Origin: Eubacterium sp.
GTDB taxonomy: Bacteria; Bacillota; Clostridia; Lachnospirales; Lachnospiraceae
Length of the DNA: 64,000 bases
Assembly: GCA_024681515.1 (NCBI GenBank)
Contig: JAILAR010000067.1
Span: 62,001 to 126,000 of the forward strand
Direction of reading: 5' to 3'
Positions 37,796 to 47,607 of this stretch are shown in pieces. The notes below the pieces were generated by a model. The model did not search any database. It saw only the letters and a program-made list of their open reading frames with translations, and was not told the origin of the DNA. Positions within the stretch are counted from its first letter, which is position 1. The number at the start of each line of letters is the position of its first letter. The position numbers were made by a program, and so were the translations under genes.

Positions 37796-38626
37796 TTACT
37801 GATTCATCTGCTGCGGCTCTTCTGCCAGCAATTTGATCTTCGTATCCTTGAGTCTTGTATAGAGATAAGGATCGCCGTCCTCTTTATAGGATTCAAAGGT
37901 ACCGATCACCTCCAGCTCCGTCCCTTCTGCCGGGAAGTCCTCTATGGAGGTGTGTTTATCATCTCCCCACTGGAATTCAATCCCCTGCTGACAGCAGGCC
38001 AGGGCATCCTTGATGACCACATAGGGATAGAACTGGTTCGTCACGCTGGAGCTTGCGATCGTCAGCGTTCCTGCCACTTTAAATGTCTTTCCTATATAAG
38101 CATCCGGATCTGCATAGACCATCTGGTAAACGGTTGCATAGACCATATCGCTGTCCATTACGGTCAGATCAATATCCACGGTTGCATCCGGCGTATCCGT
38201 GTAAGAAGCCTTGATCTCATCCATCAGCTGCTTATCGCTCTCCGAGGAGCGCTCCGCCTTGGTGGCTGCTTCCGTAACGGGTTCCGTGGCCGCTTCTGTT
38301 GTGCCGATAAGCCGGTCCAGTTCCGAGGTGGAGGCTTGAGTAGAAGTCTGGGATGCAGAAGCCTGGGACGTGGATTGTTCTGACGTTGCCGGTGTTTCTG
38401 TCACTGTTTCCGTAACAGCAGCCGTCTTCTGATCTTCAACAGCGATCTGACCGTTGATGGCATCCTCCACTACATTCTTGGAATTTACATTCCTTCCGCC
38501 TTCCGAACCACAGCCTGCAAGAAAAAGCATACCTGCAGTCAGCAGAAGACCCGATGCCCTGCGAACCCTGCGATTCAGTTTTGTAATTCTTGTTTGAACT
38601 ACGTTTTGATGGCTCATTTTTCTCAT
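37796..38626 (-). CDS. Lipoprotein of the zinc uptake operon, OB-fold-like end
   Basis: Signal peptide with lipobox FLAGC, then a Thr/Ser/Glu-rich linker of about 90 residues (TEAATEPVTEAATKA) and a compact C-terminal domain (about 160 to the end) with GKTFKVAGTL, KDALACCQQGIEFQW and GTELEVIGTFE, an OB-fold-like pattern with a CC pair that could bind metal. Found directly after the znuB permease gene. Start uncertain: I use the ATG at 38626; the frame is open to an ATG at 38719. It may be an accessory metal-binding lipoprotein; it is not a ZnuA homologue. Confidence 0.75.
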   Translation of the reverse strand: MRKMSHQNVVQTRITKLNRRVRRASGLLLTAGMLFLAGCGSEGGRNVNSKNVVEDAINGQIAVEDQKTAAVTETVTETPATSEQSTSQASASQTSTQASTSELDRLIGTTEAATEPVTEAATKAERSSESDKQLMDEIKASYTDTPDATVDIDLTVMDSDMVYATVYQMVYADPDAYIGKTFKVAGTLTIASSSVTNQFYPYVVIKDALACCQQGIEFQWGDDKHTSIEDFPAEGTELEVIGTFESYKEDGDPYLYTRLKDTKIKLLAEEPQQMNQ

Positions 38627-38741
38627 ATTCTTCTTTTCTGTATTCATGTCAAATATGATGGCAGACGCATTGCACATGAAGCATGCGTGCTGCATATCAT
38701 CAGCCGGGACAAAAACCATTTGATCCCGACATAGGATTCAC

Positions 38742-39596
38742 TCACCGTCTCAGGATCCGTCCCAACAGCAGGAAGATCCCATATACCACCAGGTCCACAC
38801 TTACGATGGTTGCACCCACCGGCGTGGAACCGAGGATGGAGATCAGCATACCTGTCAATGCCGCAAAAAGAGAGATCACTGCGGAAAGCACGACCACGCC
38901 GCGGAAGGTATGCATCACCCGCATGGCCGACAGCGCCGGGAAGATCACCAGCGCCGAGATCAGAAGCGATCCCACCAGATTCATACCCAGCACAATGATC
39001 ACAGCGATGATGACCGCAATGATCAGATTATAGCGCCGCGCCGGCATACCCGTAGCGCGCACAAAATTCTCGTCAAAGGTCACCGCGAACACCCGGTTGT
39101 ACAGATACACATACAGCAGGATCACAATCGCGGAGAACACCACACTGACCGTCACTTCCGTAGTGGAAAGCGTCAGGATCGAGGTCGATCCGAAAAGTGT
39201 GGTACATACATCTCCGGAAATGTTGGACGAATTCGCCGGAAAAAGGTTCATCACCATGTATCCGATGGCCAGCGCACTGACCGACACCATGGCGATGGCT
39301 GCATCGCCCTTCACTCTCGCCTTCTCTCCGGTCTGGAGCAGAAGGATCGCAGCCAGGATCGTGAGCGGCATGACCAGAACCATTTCATTTGTGATCCGAA
39401 GCACCGCTGCCACTGCCATGACACCGAAGGCCACGTGGGACAGACCGTCTCCGATAAAGGAATACCTTTTCAGTACCAGCGTTACGCCAAGGAGCGATGA
39501 GCACAGAGCCACCAGACATCCGACGATCAGCGCATAGCGAACAAAAGGATATTCCAGATAATACATTAATTTGTCCCAAAGGCCCATATCTGTCAT
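38742..39596 (-). CDS. znuB: Zinc/manganese ABC permease
   Basis: ABC-3 type membrane permease with about eight hydrophobic segments; GDGLSHVAFGVMAVA (about 48-62) and NLVGSLLISALVIFPALSAM (about 206-225) are family hallmarks. The ATG overlaps the ATPase stop by four bases (ATGA). Zinc rather than manganese is likely but not provable from this sequence. No solute receptor gene is in the window. Confidence 0.92.
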   Translation of the reverse strand: MTDMGLWDKLMYYLEYPFVRYALIVGCLVALCSSLLGVTLVLKRYSFIGDGLSHVAFGVMAVAAVLRITNEMVLVMPLTILAAILLLQTGEKARVKGDAAIAMVSVSALAIGYMVMNLFPANSSNISGDVCTTLFGSTSILTLSTTEVTVSVVFSAIVILLYVYLYNRVFAVTFDENFVRATGMPARRYNLIIAVIIAVIIVLGMNLVGSLLISALVIFPALSAMRVMHTFRGVVVLSAVISLFAALTGMLISILGSTPVGATIVSVDLVVYGIFLLLGRILRR

Positions 39597-40441
39597 TCGT
39601 TTCTCTTACCCTTCTTGTCCGATTTGTACGATTTGTACGATTTGTCCGGTTTGTCCGAAGCGCCTGTGTCATTGGCTCCCTCTGTACGTACCGTCTCATC
39701 TGTACTATCTGTACTATCTGTATTATCCCAACTGTCCGTACCGTCAATCGCCCGTCCGAATACCTTCCAGGCATCGGATGCCAGATAATCCTTCGTTGTT
39801 CCGAAGAACATCTGCCGCCGTCCGAGATGCAGGATGTGGGAGGCGTAGCGCGTTGCCATCTCGATATCATGAGAGATCATAATGACCGTCACTCCCTCGC
39901 AGTTCAGTTTCCGGATCAACTCATACATTTCCGCCGTCACCTTCGGATCCAGCCCGCTCACGGGCTCATCCAGAAGCAGAAGTTTTTCCGTTGCTACAAG
40001 GGCCCGGGACAGAAGCACCCGCTGCTGCTGTCCACCGGAAAGATGCCGGTAGCAACGATTCCGAAACTCCAGAATCCCCATCCGTTCCATCGCGCTCTCC
40101 GCGCGCTTTTTATCTGCTTTACTGTAAAACGGACGCCATCCGAGATTCGACAGCGCTCCGGAAAGAACGATCTCATAGACGGACGCAGGGAAATCCTGCT
40201 GCACCACGGTCTGCTGCGGCAGATACCCCAGATCCTTCTTCGTGATCCCTTCTCCGTATTCCACACGCCCGCGCATGGGGCTGTTCAGGCCGAGGATCGT
40301 TTTCATGAGTGTGGATTTTCCTGCACCGTTTTCTCCGACAATGCACAGGTAATCTCCTTCCCCCACGGAAAAATCAATATCCTCGGTGATGACCCTCCCG
40401 TCATAACCAAGCGCCAGATTTTCACAGGTGATATATGCCAA
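39593..40441 (-). CDS. znuC: Zinc/manganese ABC ATPase with repeat-encoded tail
   Basis: Powers the permease. Walker A GENGAGKST (about 36-44), Q loop QQTVVQQDF, signature LSGGQQQRV and Walker B LLLLDEP are canonical. Start is TTG with AGGA nine bases upstream; no ATG fits. The last 50 residues are not part of the fold: TDSTDSTDE and KSYKSYKSDKK stretches are encoded by two 9-base tandem repeats (39698-39724 and 39621-39656), so the tail length can drift without a frameshift. Gene lies 20 bases after an HD-hydrolase gene. Confidence 0.93.
   Translation of the reverse strand: MAYITCENLALGYDGRVITEDIDFSVGEGDYLCIVGENGAGKSTLMKTILGLNSPMRGRVEYGEGITKKDLGYLPQQTVVQQDFPASVYEIVLSGALSNLGWRPFYSKADKKRAESAMERMGILEFRNRCYRHLSGGQQQRVLLSRALVATEKLLLLDEPVSGLDPKVTAEMYELIRKLNCEGVTVIMISHDIEMATRYASHILHLGRRQMFFGTTKDYLASDAWKVFGRAIDGTDSWDNTDSTDSTDETVRTEGANDTGASDKPDKSYKSYKSDKKGKRNE
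39621..39656 (-). repeat. 9-base tandem repeat at the znuC end
   Basis: GATTTGTAC twice, then GATTTGTCC and GGTTTGTCC. Encodes SYK/DKP-like units of the ZnuC tail. Confidence 0.8.
39698..39724 (-). repeat. Second 9-base tandem repeat in znuC
   Basis: ATCTGTACT twice, then ATCTGTATT. Encodes TDS units of the ZnuC tail. Confidence 0.8.
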
Positions 40442-40461
40442 GTCCGTGTTCCTCGTTTCTC

Positions 40462-40905
40462 TTAATCATTCTTCTCCGCCTCAAGCAGAAGCGCCTTTGC
40501 CTGTCGGTATTTCTGATACCGTTGCTCGTCTTTCTCGGAAAACTCCGTCAGACGTGTCCGGTCCATATTATGATCCAGATCCGCCAATTTCACCGTTCGG
40601 GCGATCGGATCATCTTTCAGCGCCTCCACATACTCCATGTACGGAACTCCGTCTCTGTGTGTCATCAGCTTCAGCGCGGTGAGCTGCGGCTCCGTAAAGC
40701 CGGCTTTTCGAAGGGTCTCTTCAGTAACGAAAGTATCCTCCATCACATCATGCAGAAGTGCGACCACACAGGTATCTTCCGTGGTCATCTGCTCTGCCAG
40801 ATGTACAGGATGCAGGATGTAGGGAACGCCTGAATGATCCAGATCTCCTGCGTGCGCCTTATATGCGATCAGCATCGCCTTCCGTGTAAGGTCCGTATAT
40901 ACCAT
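40462..40905 (-). CDS. Small HD-domain hydrolase, (p)ppGpp-hydrolase-like
   Basis: 147 residues with the SpoT/MESH1-type HD pattern: KAHAGDLDHSGVPYILHPVHLAEQM, LLHDVMEDT (metal-binding HD) and KLADLDHNM. It lacks the synthetase, TGS and ACT parts of RelA/SpoT and corresponds to a stand-alone hydrolase. I start at the ATG at 40905 with GGAG nine bases ahead; the frame is open beyond it. First gene ahead of znuC, with 20 bases between them, so a shared transcript is likely. Substrate inferred from family only. Confidence 0.85.
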   Translation of the reverse strand: MVYTDLTRKAMLIAYKAHAGDLDHSGVPYILHPVHLAEQMTTEDTCVVALLHDVMEDTFVTEETLRKAGFTEPQLTALKLMTHRDGVPYMEYVEALKDDPIARTVKLADLDHNMDRTRLTEFSEKDEQRYQKYRQAKALLLEAEKND

Positions 40906-40951
40906 GGCATTCTCCTTCTTTATGATTCCCTGTAAATCCCGGCATCCTAAT

Positions 40952-40979
40952 ATTGTAACATTTTTATATGAAAAATCAA
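40952..40979 (-). promoter_or_regulatory. Promoter ahead of the HD-hydrolase/znu unit
   Basis: TTGATT, 16-base spacer, TACAAT. I see no clear Zur-type dyad around it. Confidence 0.6.
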
Positions 40980-41055
40980 CCTGAAAGGTGAATAAAACAC
41001 ACTCACGACACATCCGCCATCCTGTCTCCGGAAAGCCTCAGAACGCCTCAAAAAC

Positions 41056-41084
41056 TTGACTTTTCCGCATGGAATCATTATGAT
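41056..41084 (+). promoter_or_regulatory. trpS promoter
   Basis: TTGACT, 17-base spacer, TATGAT. The leader of about 60 bases contains a GC-rich hairpin (41093-41114, GCGGCCGCG/CGCGCCGC) but has no room for a T-box. Confidence 0.8.
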
Positions 41085-41123
41085 GTAGAGAGGCGGCCGC
41101 GCATTTCGCGCCGCTTTACTTAA

Positions 41124-42239
<1,116 letters not shown>

Positions 42240-42300
42240 GAACAGACAGACAATTATGATTGAGCAGGGGGTTCACAAAACGATAAGGGGGTAGCAAATC

Positions 42301-43335
42301 ATGAAGAAGCATATGCGTTTTCTCTCCACAGACGGGATCACAAAGATCCACGCGATCCTGTGGATGAGCGATACCGTAAAGCCCAGGGGCATCGTCCAGC
42401 TGATCCATGGCATGGTGGAATACATCGACAGATACGATGATTTTGCAAGGTTTCTTACGGAGCAGGGATATTTCGTAGTCGGACATGATCACCTGGGTCA
42501 TGGCGAATCCGTAACAGATCCTGAGAAACTGGGATTCATTGCTGAGGGAGATCCATCCCGCGTTCTTTTGCAGGATATCCATCGGCTTCGCATTTTTATG
42601 AAAATGCAGCATCCCGCACTGCCCTATTTCATGCTGGGACACAGCATGGGCTCCTATCTGCTCCGCAGATACCTGTCAACACAGGGAGAAGGACTTGCAG
42701 GTGCGATCCTGACGGGTACCGGCCAGGAGGCAGATGCCGCATGTACCGCCGGTCTGGTAATGCTCCGCTCCATGGCGAAGATCCACGGCTGGGACTACCG
42801 TGACGAGAAGCTGAAAAGCCTGCTCTACAACTCAAACTACAAAAAGTTTGACACCACCGGTGAGGATCCGGAAAAGAGCTGGCTGACAAAGCGTACCGAT
42901 ATCGTTGAGGCTTATTACAAGAATCCGCTCTGCACCTTCAGTTTTACACTGAACGGATACGAAGCATTGCTCTCCACTGTTCTCTTCTGTAATCAGAAGC
43001 GGAACATTCAGGCAATCCCCAAGGATCTTCCGATCCTTATCGCCTCCGGCGAGGATGATCCGGTGGGTGCTCTGGGCAAGTCGGTTAAGAAGGTCTATGA
43101 AATGTATGTGAAAGCCGGCATCACCGACGTGGAATGCAAGCTTTATCCGGAAGACCGGCATGAGATCCTGAACGAAACCGATAACAGCGTAGTCTATGCC
43201 GACATCGTAAACTGGATCAACAATCATTTTCCTGCAGCGGGGCCGGCAGATCCGACACTGCAATACGGCGAGACTGAGGTTCTTACCTCCGTTGAAACTT
43301 CTATCGAAGAGACCGAAGTGCTTCGTTCAGAGTGA
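42301..43335 (+). CDS. Alpha/beta hydrolase, monoacylglycerol-lipase-like
   Basis: Cytoplasmic serine hydrolase. IVQLIHGMVEYIDRYDDFARFL matches the oxyanion HGxxE/D region, HDHLGHGES the next strand, and GHSMGSYL (about 113-120) holds the nucleophile serine. The acid is probably Asp in ASGEDDPVG and the base His in YPEDRHEIL. This is the serine aminopeptidase S33 / monoacylglycerol lipase group. The last 30 residues (TEVLTSVETSIEETEVL) are a Thr/Glu tail of no known role. Natural ester unknown. Ends before a strong terminator. Confidence 0.9.
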   Translation: MKKHMRFLSTDGITKIHAILWMSDTVKPRGIVQLIHGMVEYIDRYDDFARFLTEQGYFVVGHDHLGHGESVTDPEKLGFIAEGDPSRVLLQDIHRLRIFMKMQHPALPYFMLGHSMGSYLLRRYLSTQGEGLAGAILTGTGQEADAACTAGLVMLRSMAKIHGWDYRDEKLKSLLYNSNYKKFDTTGEDPEKSWLTKRTDIVEAYYKNPLCTFSFTLNGYEALLSTVLFCNQKRNIQAIPKDLPILIASGEDDPVGALGKSVKKVYEMYVKAGITDVECKLYPEDRHEILNETDNSVVYADIVNWINNHFPAAGPADPTLQYGETEVLTSVETSIEETEVLRSE

Positions 43336-43350
43336 TTTCAAAGCGAAAAA

Positions 43351-43369
43351 AGGTGGCTGAAAGCCACCT
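43351..43369 (+). terminator. Terminator after the hydrolase gene
   Basis: AGGTGGCT/AGCCACCT with a three-base loop, flanked by A and T runs (TTTTTTTT after it), so it can stop transcription from both sides. Confidence 0.92.
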
Positions 43370-43419
43370 TTTTTTATGTCTTTTATTATGTCTGCGAACC
43401 GGATCCGTCCACACGCTTC

Positions 43420-44304
43420 TTAATCTACACGTTTCTTGCCCCAGAAGAACAGCGCCACGGTTCCCGGGCCTGTATGCGCACCGACGGTGGCACCGATGGG
43501 GAACAGCTGAACCTTTCCCTTCAGGTTGGGGAAGGTATCTTCTACCATCTTTCGCATCTCTTCTCCCGCTTCCGGATCCGAATGCGATACAAAACATGTG
43601 TCATTATACTCCAGACCATTGTCCGCCAGTTCCACCATTTTCTCCAGCTGTCGTCTGAGGACCTTCTTCTTGGTACGGATCTTCTCCCGCGGGATCAGGC
43701 GTCCCATATAATCCACATTGAGAAGCGGGCAGATGGAAAGCACCTGTCCTACAAATCCTGCGGTCTTGGAAACCCTGCCGCCACGGATATAGAAGGTAAG
43801 GTCCGTAGAGAAGAACCAGTGAACCGCATTCAGCTTGTGTTCCTCGATCCACGCTGCCAGATCTTCCACTTTCATGCCTTCATCCCGTTTATCCGCGATC
43901 TTATCCATCAGCAGTCCGTAACCGGAAGATGCTGCCATGGAGTCGATCACATAGATCTTACGGTCCGGGAATTCGTCCCTGAGCTGATTCGATGCAAGAA
44001 CCGCCGCATTGTACGTTCCGGAAATACCGGTAGACAGTGTGCAGTGAAGCAGATCCTTTCCCTCTTTCAGATACTGCCGAAAATGATCCATATACTCTGC
44101 AAGACCGACCTGAGAAGTCTTTGCTTCTTCTCCGGCCAACATCCGGCGATACAGTTCCTCCGGTTTCATGGATACCCAAAGGTCATCCTTATATTCCTTA
44201 CCGTTCAGACTGAAAGTAAAGCATATGTATTTCAGATCTCTTTTTTTCATCCACTCCGGAGAGAGATCTGCTGCCGATTCACAGCTCACGATATAATCCG
44301 CCAT
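43420..44304 (-). CDS. DegV/FakB-type fatty-acid-binding protein
   Basis: Binds a fatty acid and, in relatives, offers it to fatty-acid kinase FakA for phospholipid synthesis. Seen here: KTSQVGL (the TSQ loop, about 62-64), TLSTGISGTY (about 88-97), RGGRVSK and the C-terminal GAHTGPGTVALFF. The 294-residue length is typical. No fakA homologue is nearby. A copy of the leader element sits in front of its ribosome site AAAGGGG. Confidence 0.93.
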   Translation of the reverse strand: MADYIVSCESAADLSPEWMKKRDLKYICFTFSLNGKEYKDDLWVSMKPEELYRRMLAGEEAKTSQVGLAEYMDHFRQYLKEGKDLLHCTLSTGISGTYNAAVLASNQLRDEFPDRKIYVIDSMAASSGYGLLMDKIADKRDEGMKVEDLAAWIEEHKLNAVHWFFSTDLTFYIRGGRVSKTAGFVGQVLSICPLLNVDYMGRLIPREKIRTKKKVLRRQLEKMVELADNGLEYNDTCFVSHSDPEAGEEMRKMVEDTFPNLKGKVQLFPIGATVGAHTGPGTVALFFWGKKRVD

Positions 44305-44322
44305 GTTCTACCCCTTTGTTGT

Positions 44323-44366
44323 TTATTCCATATTCTGCGCTTTACGGTGCTCCGTTGCTCATCGCT
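44323..44366 (-). repeat. Leader element copy upstream of the DegV gene
   Basis: On the minus strand GCGATGAGCAACGGAGCACC then GTAAAGCGCAGAATATGGAATAA, ending 18 bases before the ATG. Confidence 0.75.
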
Positions 44367-44394
44367 TTGCGTGGGCTTTCCGACCCATCGAAAT

Positions 44395-44423
44395 ATTGTA
44401 TCACACCGGACACGATCCCGCAA
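44395..44423 (-). promoter_or_regulatory. Promoter of the DegV gene
   Basis: TTGCGG, 17-base spacer, TACAAT with TG before it. The leader then holds the element copy. Confidence 0.65.
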
Positions 44424-44445
44424 GCAAATCAAAGAAGGATATGCG

Positions 44446-45618
44446 TCACGCCTCCGCTGCCGCGATCAGAGCATCCGCCAGTGCCTCTAGCTGCGGGAGG
44501 TCCGTATCCTTCATAGAGGAACGGATCGTCACAACCGGTTCCAGGATTTCCACATTCTTCATGGGTTCCAGCAGACCACGCATGGTCTTTGCAGCGCTGG
44601 GAGCCCAGGAACCGTTCTCGATCAGACCCACCTTCCGGTTCTGGAAGGCTTTGTAGGACAGATGTGTCAAAAGGTCATGCATCGGAAGGAATACACCTGC
44701 ATCATAACTGGATGCCGCCAGAACGATCCGGTCATGCCGGAACGCATCTTCTACGATCTCCGCCATATCCTCTCTTGAGATCTCACTGACAACCACGCGT
44801 TCCTCCCCTTTGGCAAGCAACAGTTCCTCCAGTTTTTTGGCTGCCTTCAGCGTATTCCCGTGAATCGATGCAACTGCGATGAAGACGCCTTTGCTCTCAG
44901 CCTTATAGCTGCTCCATGTATTGTAAAGGTCGATATAATAGTCCAGATTCTCGGAAAGGATCGGTCCGTGAAGCGGAGCGATCACTGCGATATCCAGCGC
45001 TGCCGCCTTTTTCAGGAGCATTTGTACGGGAGCCCCGTATTTTCCGACAATATTGAAATAATATCTCCTCGCCTCGCAGGCCCAGTCCTCTTCCGTGTCC
45101 AGCGTGCCGAATTTTCCGAAAGCATCCGCCGCAAAGAACACCTTCTCGGACTGTTCGTAGGTCATCATCACCTCCGGCCAGTGAACCATGGGTGCCAGGA
45201 AGAACTGAAGCGTATGGCTTCCGAGAGACAGGGTATCACCTTCCTTCACCGTTACGGTCTTTCCCTCAATTTCTACGGGATAAAACTGCGGCAGCATCTG
45301 GAAGGTCTTGGCATTTCCTACCAGCTGAATGTCCGGATACAGATCGAGCAGCTGCTTTAAGCTGCCGGTATGATCCGGTTCCATGTGCTGTACCACAACA
45401 TAGTCCGGCGTCCGCCCGGCCAGTTCCTTCTGCAGGTTTGTGATCCATTCCCCGGTCTTTCGCTCGTCCACGGTATCCATGACAGCGATCTTCTCATCCA
45501 GGATCACGTAAGAATTGTAAGCCATGCCATTCGGCACTTCATACTGGCTCTCAAAGAGATCCAGGTCCTTATCATCCACGCCGATATAACGGATGGTGTC
45601 TGTGATCTGTGTAGTCAT
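44446..45618 (-). CDS. Flavodiiron protein (oxygen or NO reductase)
   Basis: Cytoplasmic detoxifying reductase of anaerobes. The metallo-beta-lactamase-like domain carries the diiron ligands HMEPDH (about 79-84), MVHWPEVM, DAFGKFG and APLHGPIL; the flavodoxin domain starts near 255 (IAVASIHGNTLKAAKKL) and binds FMN. Length 390 is class A, without extra rubredoxin. I start at the ATG at 45618, 13 bases after the purine-rich GGGGGAG; upstream in-frame codons are repeat sequence. The reductase partner is not visible. Confidence 0.94.
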   Translation of the reverse strand: MTTQITDTIRYIGVDDKDLDLFESQYEVPNGMAYNSYVILDEKIAVMDTVDERKTGEWITNLQKELAGRTPDYVVVQHMEPDHTGSLKQLLDLYPDIQLVGNAKTFQMLPQFYPVEIEGKTVTVKEGDTLSLGSHTLQFFLAPMVHWPEVMMTYEQSEKVFFAADAFGKFGTLDTEEDWACEARRYYFNIVGKYGAPVQMLLKKAAALDIAVIAPLHGPILSENLDYYIDLYNTWSSYKAESKGVFIAVASIHGNTLKAAKKLEELLLAKGEERVVVSEISREDMAEIVEDAFRHDRIVLAASSYDAGVFLPMHDLLTHLSYKAFQNRKVGLIENGSWAPSAAKTMRGLLEPMKNVEILEPVVTIRSSMKDTDLPQLEALADALIAAAEA

Positions 45619-45637
45619 ATTTTTTTGTCTCCCCCTA

Positions 45638-45686
45638 TTATGTTTCACACTTCGCAATGAGTGCACTTCGCAATGAGTGCACTTCG
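45638..45686 (-). repeat. Leader element copy with 16-base tandem repeat upstream of the flavodiiron gene
   Basis: CACTTCGCAATGAGTG occurs at 45648-45663 and 45664-45679, with a third partial unit. On the minus strand the last unit runs into GCGAAGTGTGAAACATAATA, the same core as in the other leader elements, followed by the ribosome site. Confidence 0.75.
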
Positions 45687-45740
45687 TATTTATGCGTTCG
45701 CACTACCGATCCATACCTTACATTCGGTTATGAGGCACGC

Positions 45741-47576
45741 TTAATTCGCATCCACAAAGTAGGCTTTATACCACAGCAGGAACGCATATACCGTGTACAG
45801 CTTCCGCTGATTGTTTGCCTTCTTCTCCTGATGGTCCTTCAGCCACTGAAGCAGGATCTCCGTATGGAAGAATTCCGATGCGAAGGGCTGATTGAACATC
45901 TCACGGAACTTTGCCGCGTACTTTTCTTCCCAAAGCCACTGACGGATCGGTACCGGGAAGCCTTTCTTCTTCCTCTTTACCCACTCCTCCGGAAGTACCT
46001 TGTCGGAGCTCTTCCGGAATACCGTCTTCGTCTGGTGATCGTCGATCAGAAGATTTGACGGAAGCGTCCGTGCATAGCTCCAGACCTTGCGGTCCAGATA
46101 CGGTACACGAAGTTCCAGGGAATGAGCCATGGTCATCTTATCCGCTTTCAGAAGGATGTCATTCGGAAGCCAGAGATGCATATCCAGATACATCTTTTTA
46201 TGCAGCTCATCCTTTCCTTTTACCTTCTCAAAATACGGGCGCGTCACATCCTGATAGGTCAGGTTGCTGCGATAATTCTCCTGCAGCAGGGCATTTGCCT
46301 GCTCGTTGTCCATGATAAATGCCTGGCCGATATAGGAATCCTCCAGATTCAGGGCATTCCGTTTGAAGAAGTTAAGACCTCTGTGATCCCGGTCTCCGAT
46401 CTTCCGGCCGACCCAGCCTCTCAGCTTCCTCGGAACGATCTTCTTATAGACATTCCCAGACTTGCTGCCGTGATAGGTCTCATATCCACCGAAGAATTCG
46501 TCTGCGCCTTCCCCGGACAGAACGACCTTCAGATCCTGCGCAGCCATCTCCGACAGGAAATAAAGCGGTACCGCAGACAGATTTGCATGGGGCTCATCTG
46601 ACTGGTACTGGACAGCCGGCAGTGCATCAAAGAACTCATCCGCCGTGATCTCCCGCCTTTTATTCTTGATCTCAAGAATGTCGCAAAGCGCCTTGGCATC
46701 CATGCTCTCATCGAATCCGTCTGTCTTAAATCCTACAGAATAGGTCTTATCCGGCCGTGCCATGGTTGCGATAAAGCTGGAATCCACGCCGCCGGACAGG
46801 AAGGATCCAACCTCCACATCTGCGATCAGGTGATATTTTACGGAGTTCTCCACCTCTTTGAAGATGCCTTCCGCAGCTTCTTCCTCCGTCAGATCCTTCG
46901 GACGGAAGGAAGCGTTGAAATACTGCTCCGTCTTCATCTTTTTCCCGTCATAGGTAAAATAGGTTCCCGGCTCCAGCTTATATACGTTCCGGAACAGCGT
47001 TTCCTTCATCGGTGAATACTGGAAAATGAGGTACATTTTCAGTGCTTCATGGTTCACCTCTTTTTTGAAGGCCGGATGCGGAAGGAAGGACTTGATCTCC
47101 GAGCCGAACAGCAGGGTATCCTTCATTTTCGCATAGTAAAACGGCTTAATGCCGAACGCATCTCTGGCACCGTAGATCTTATGCTCCTCACGATCGTAGA
47201 TCACAAAAGCGAACATTCCACGAAGCAGGGATGCGGTCTTCTCTCCGTAGATCTGATAGGTCTGAAGCAGCGCCTCCGTGTCGGAATTCGTCTGAAAGGT
47301 CACCCCGTGATCCTTCTGCAGTTTTTTCTGAATATCCTTATAGTTGTAGATCTCTCCATTGAATACGATGACATAGCGTCCGTCCGCACTGTACATGGGC
47401 TGCGTCCCGTATTCCAGATCGATGATACTGAGGCGCCTGTGCCCCAGAGCCACATAATCATCAACAAATACACCGTCTCCGTCCGGTCCGCGATGGGCGA
47501 TCTTCTCACTCATCTTCCGGACCACCTGCTCGCGGTCATAATCACCTGTTCCAAAGTAGCCTGAAAAACCACACAT
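45741..47576 (-). CDS. asnB: Asparagine synthase, glutamine-hydrolysing
   Basis: Makes asparagine from aspartate with glutamine nitrogen and ATP. MCGFSGYFG supplies the catalytic Cys2 of the glutaminase domain (about 1-200). The synthetase domain has the PP-loop LSGGVDSS (about 252-259) and GEGADEFFGGYE. Length 611 residues fits AsnB. AGGAGA precedes the ATG. It follows the EAL gene by 31 bases and precedes the flavodiiron gene. In this setting an amidation role on cell-wall peptides, as some AsnB relatives have, cannot be excluded. Confidence 0.95.
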   Translation of the reverse strand: MCGFSGYFGTGDYDREQVVRKMSEKIAHRGPDGDGVFVDDYVALGHRRLSIIDLEYGTQPMYSADGRYVIVFNGEIYNYKDIQKKLQKDHGVTFQTNSDTEALLQTYQIYGEKTASLLRGMFAFVIYDREEHKIYGARDAFGIKPFYYAKMKDTLLFGSEIKSFLPHPAFKKEVNHEALKMYLIFQYSPMKETLFRNVYKLEPGTYFTYDGKKMKTEQYFNASFRPKDLTEEEAAEGIFKEVENSVKYHLIADVEVGSFLSGGVDSSFIATMARPDKTYSVGFKTDGFDESMDAKALCDILEIKNKRREITADEFFDALPAVQYQSDEPHANLSAVPLYFLSEMAAQDLKVVLSGEGADEFFGGYETYHGSKSGNVYKKIVPRKLRGWVGRKIGDRDHRGLNFFKRNALNLEDSYIGQAFIMDNEQANALLQENYRSNLTYQDVTRPYFEKVKGKDELHKKMYLDMHLWLPNDILLKADKMTMAHSLELRVPYLDRKVWSYARTLPSNLLIDDHQTKTVFRKSSDKVLPEEWVKRKKKGFPVPIRQWLWEEKYAAKFREMFNQPFASEFFHTEILLQWLKDHQEKKANNQRKLYTVYAFLLWYKAYFVDAN

Positions 47577-47607
47577 TGTCTTAAATCTCCTGGGTTAATA
47601 TTGTTTT

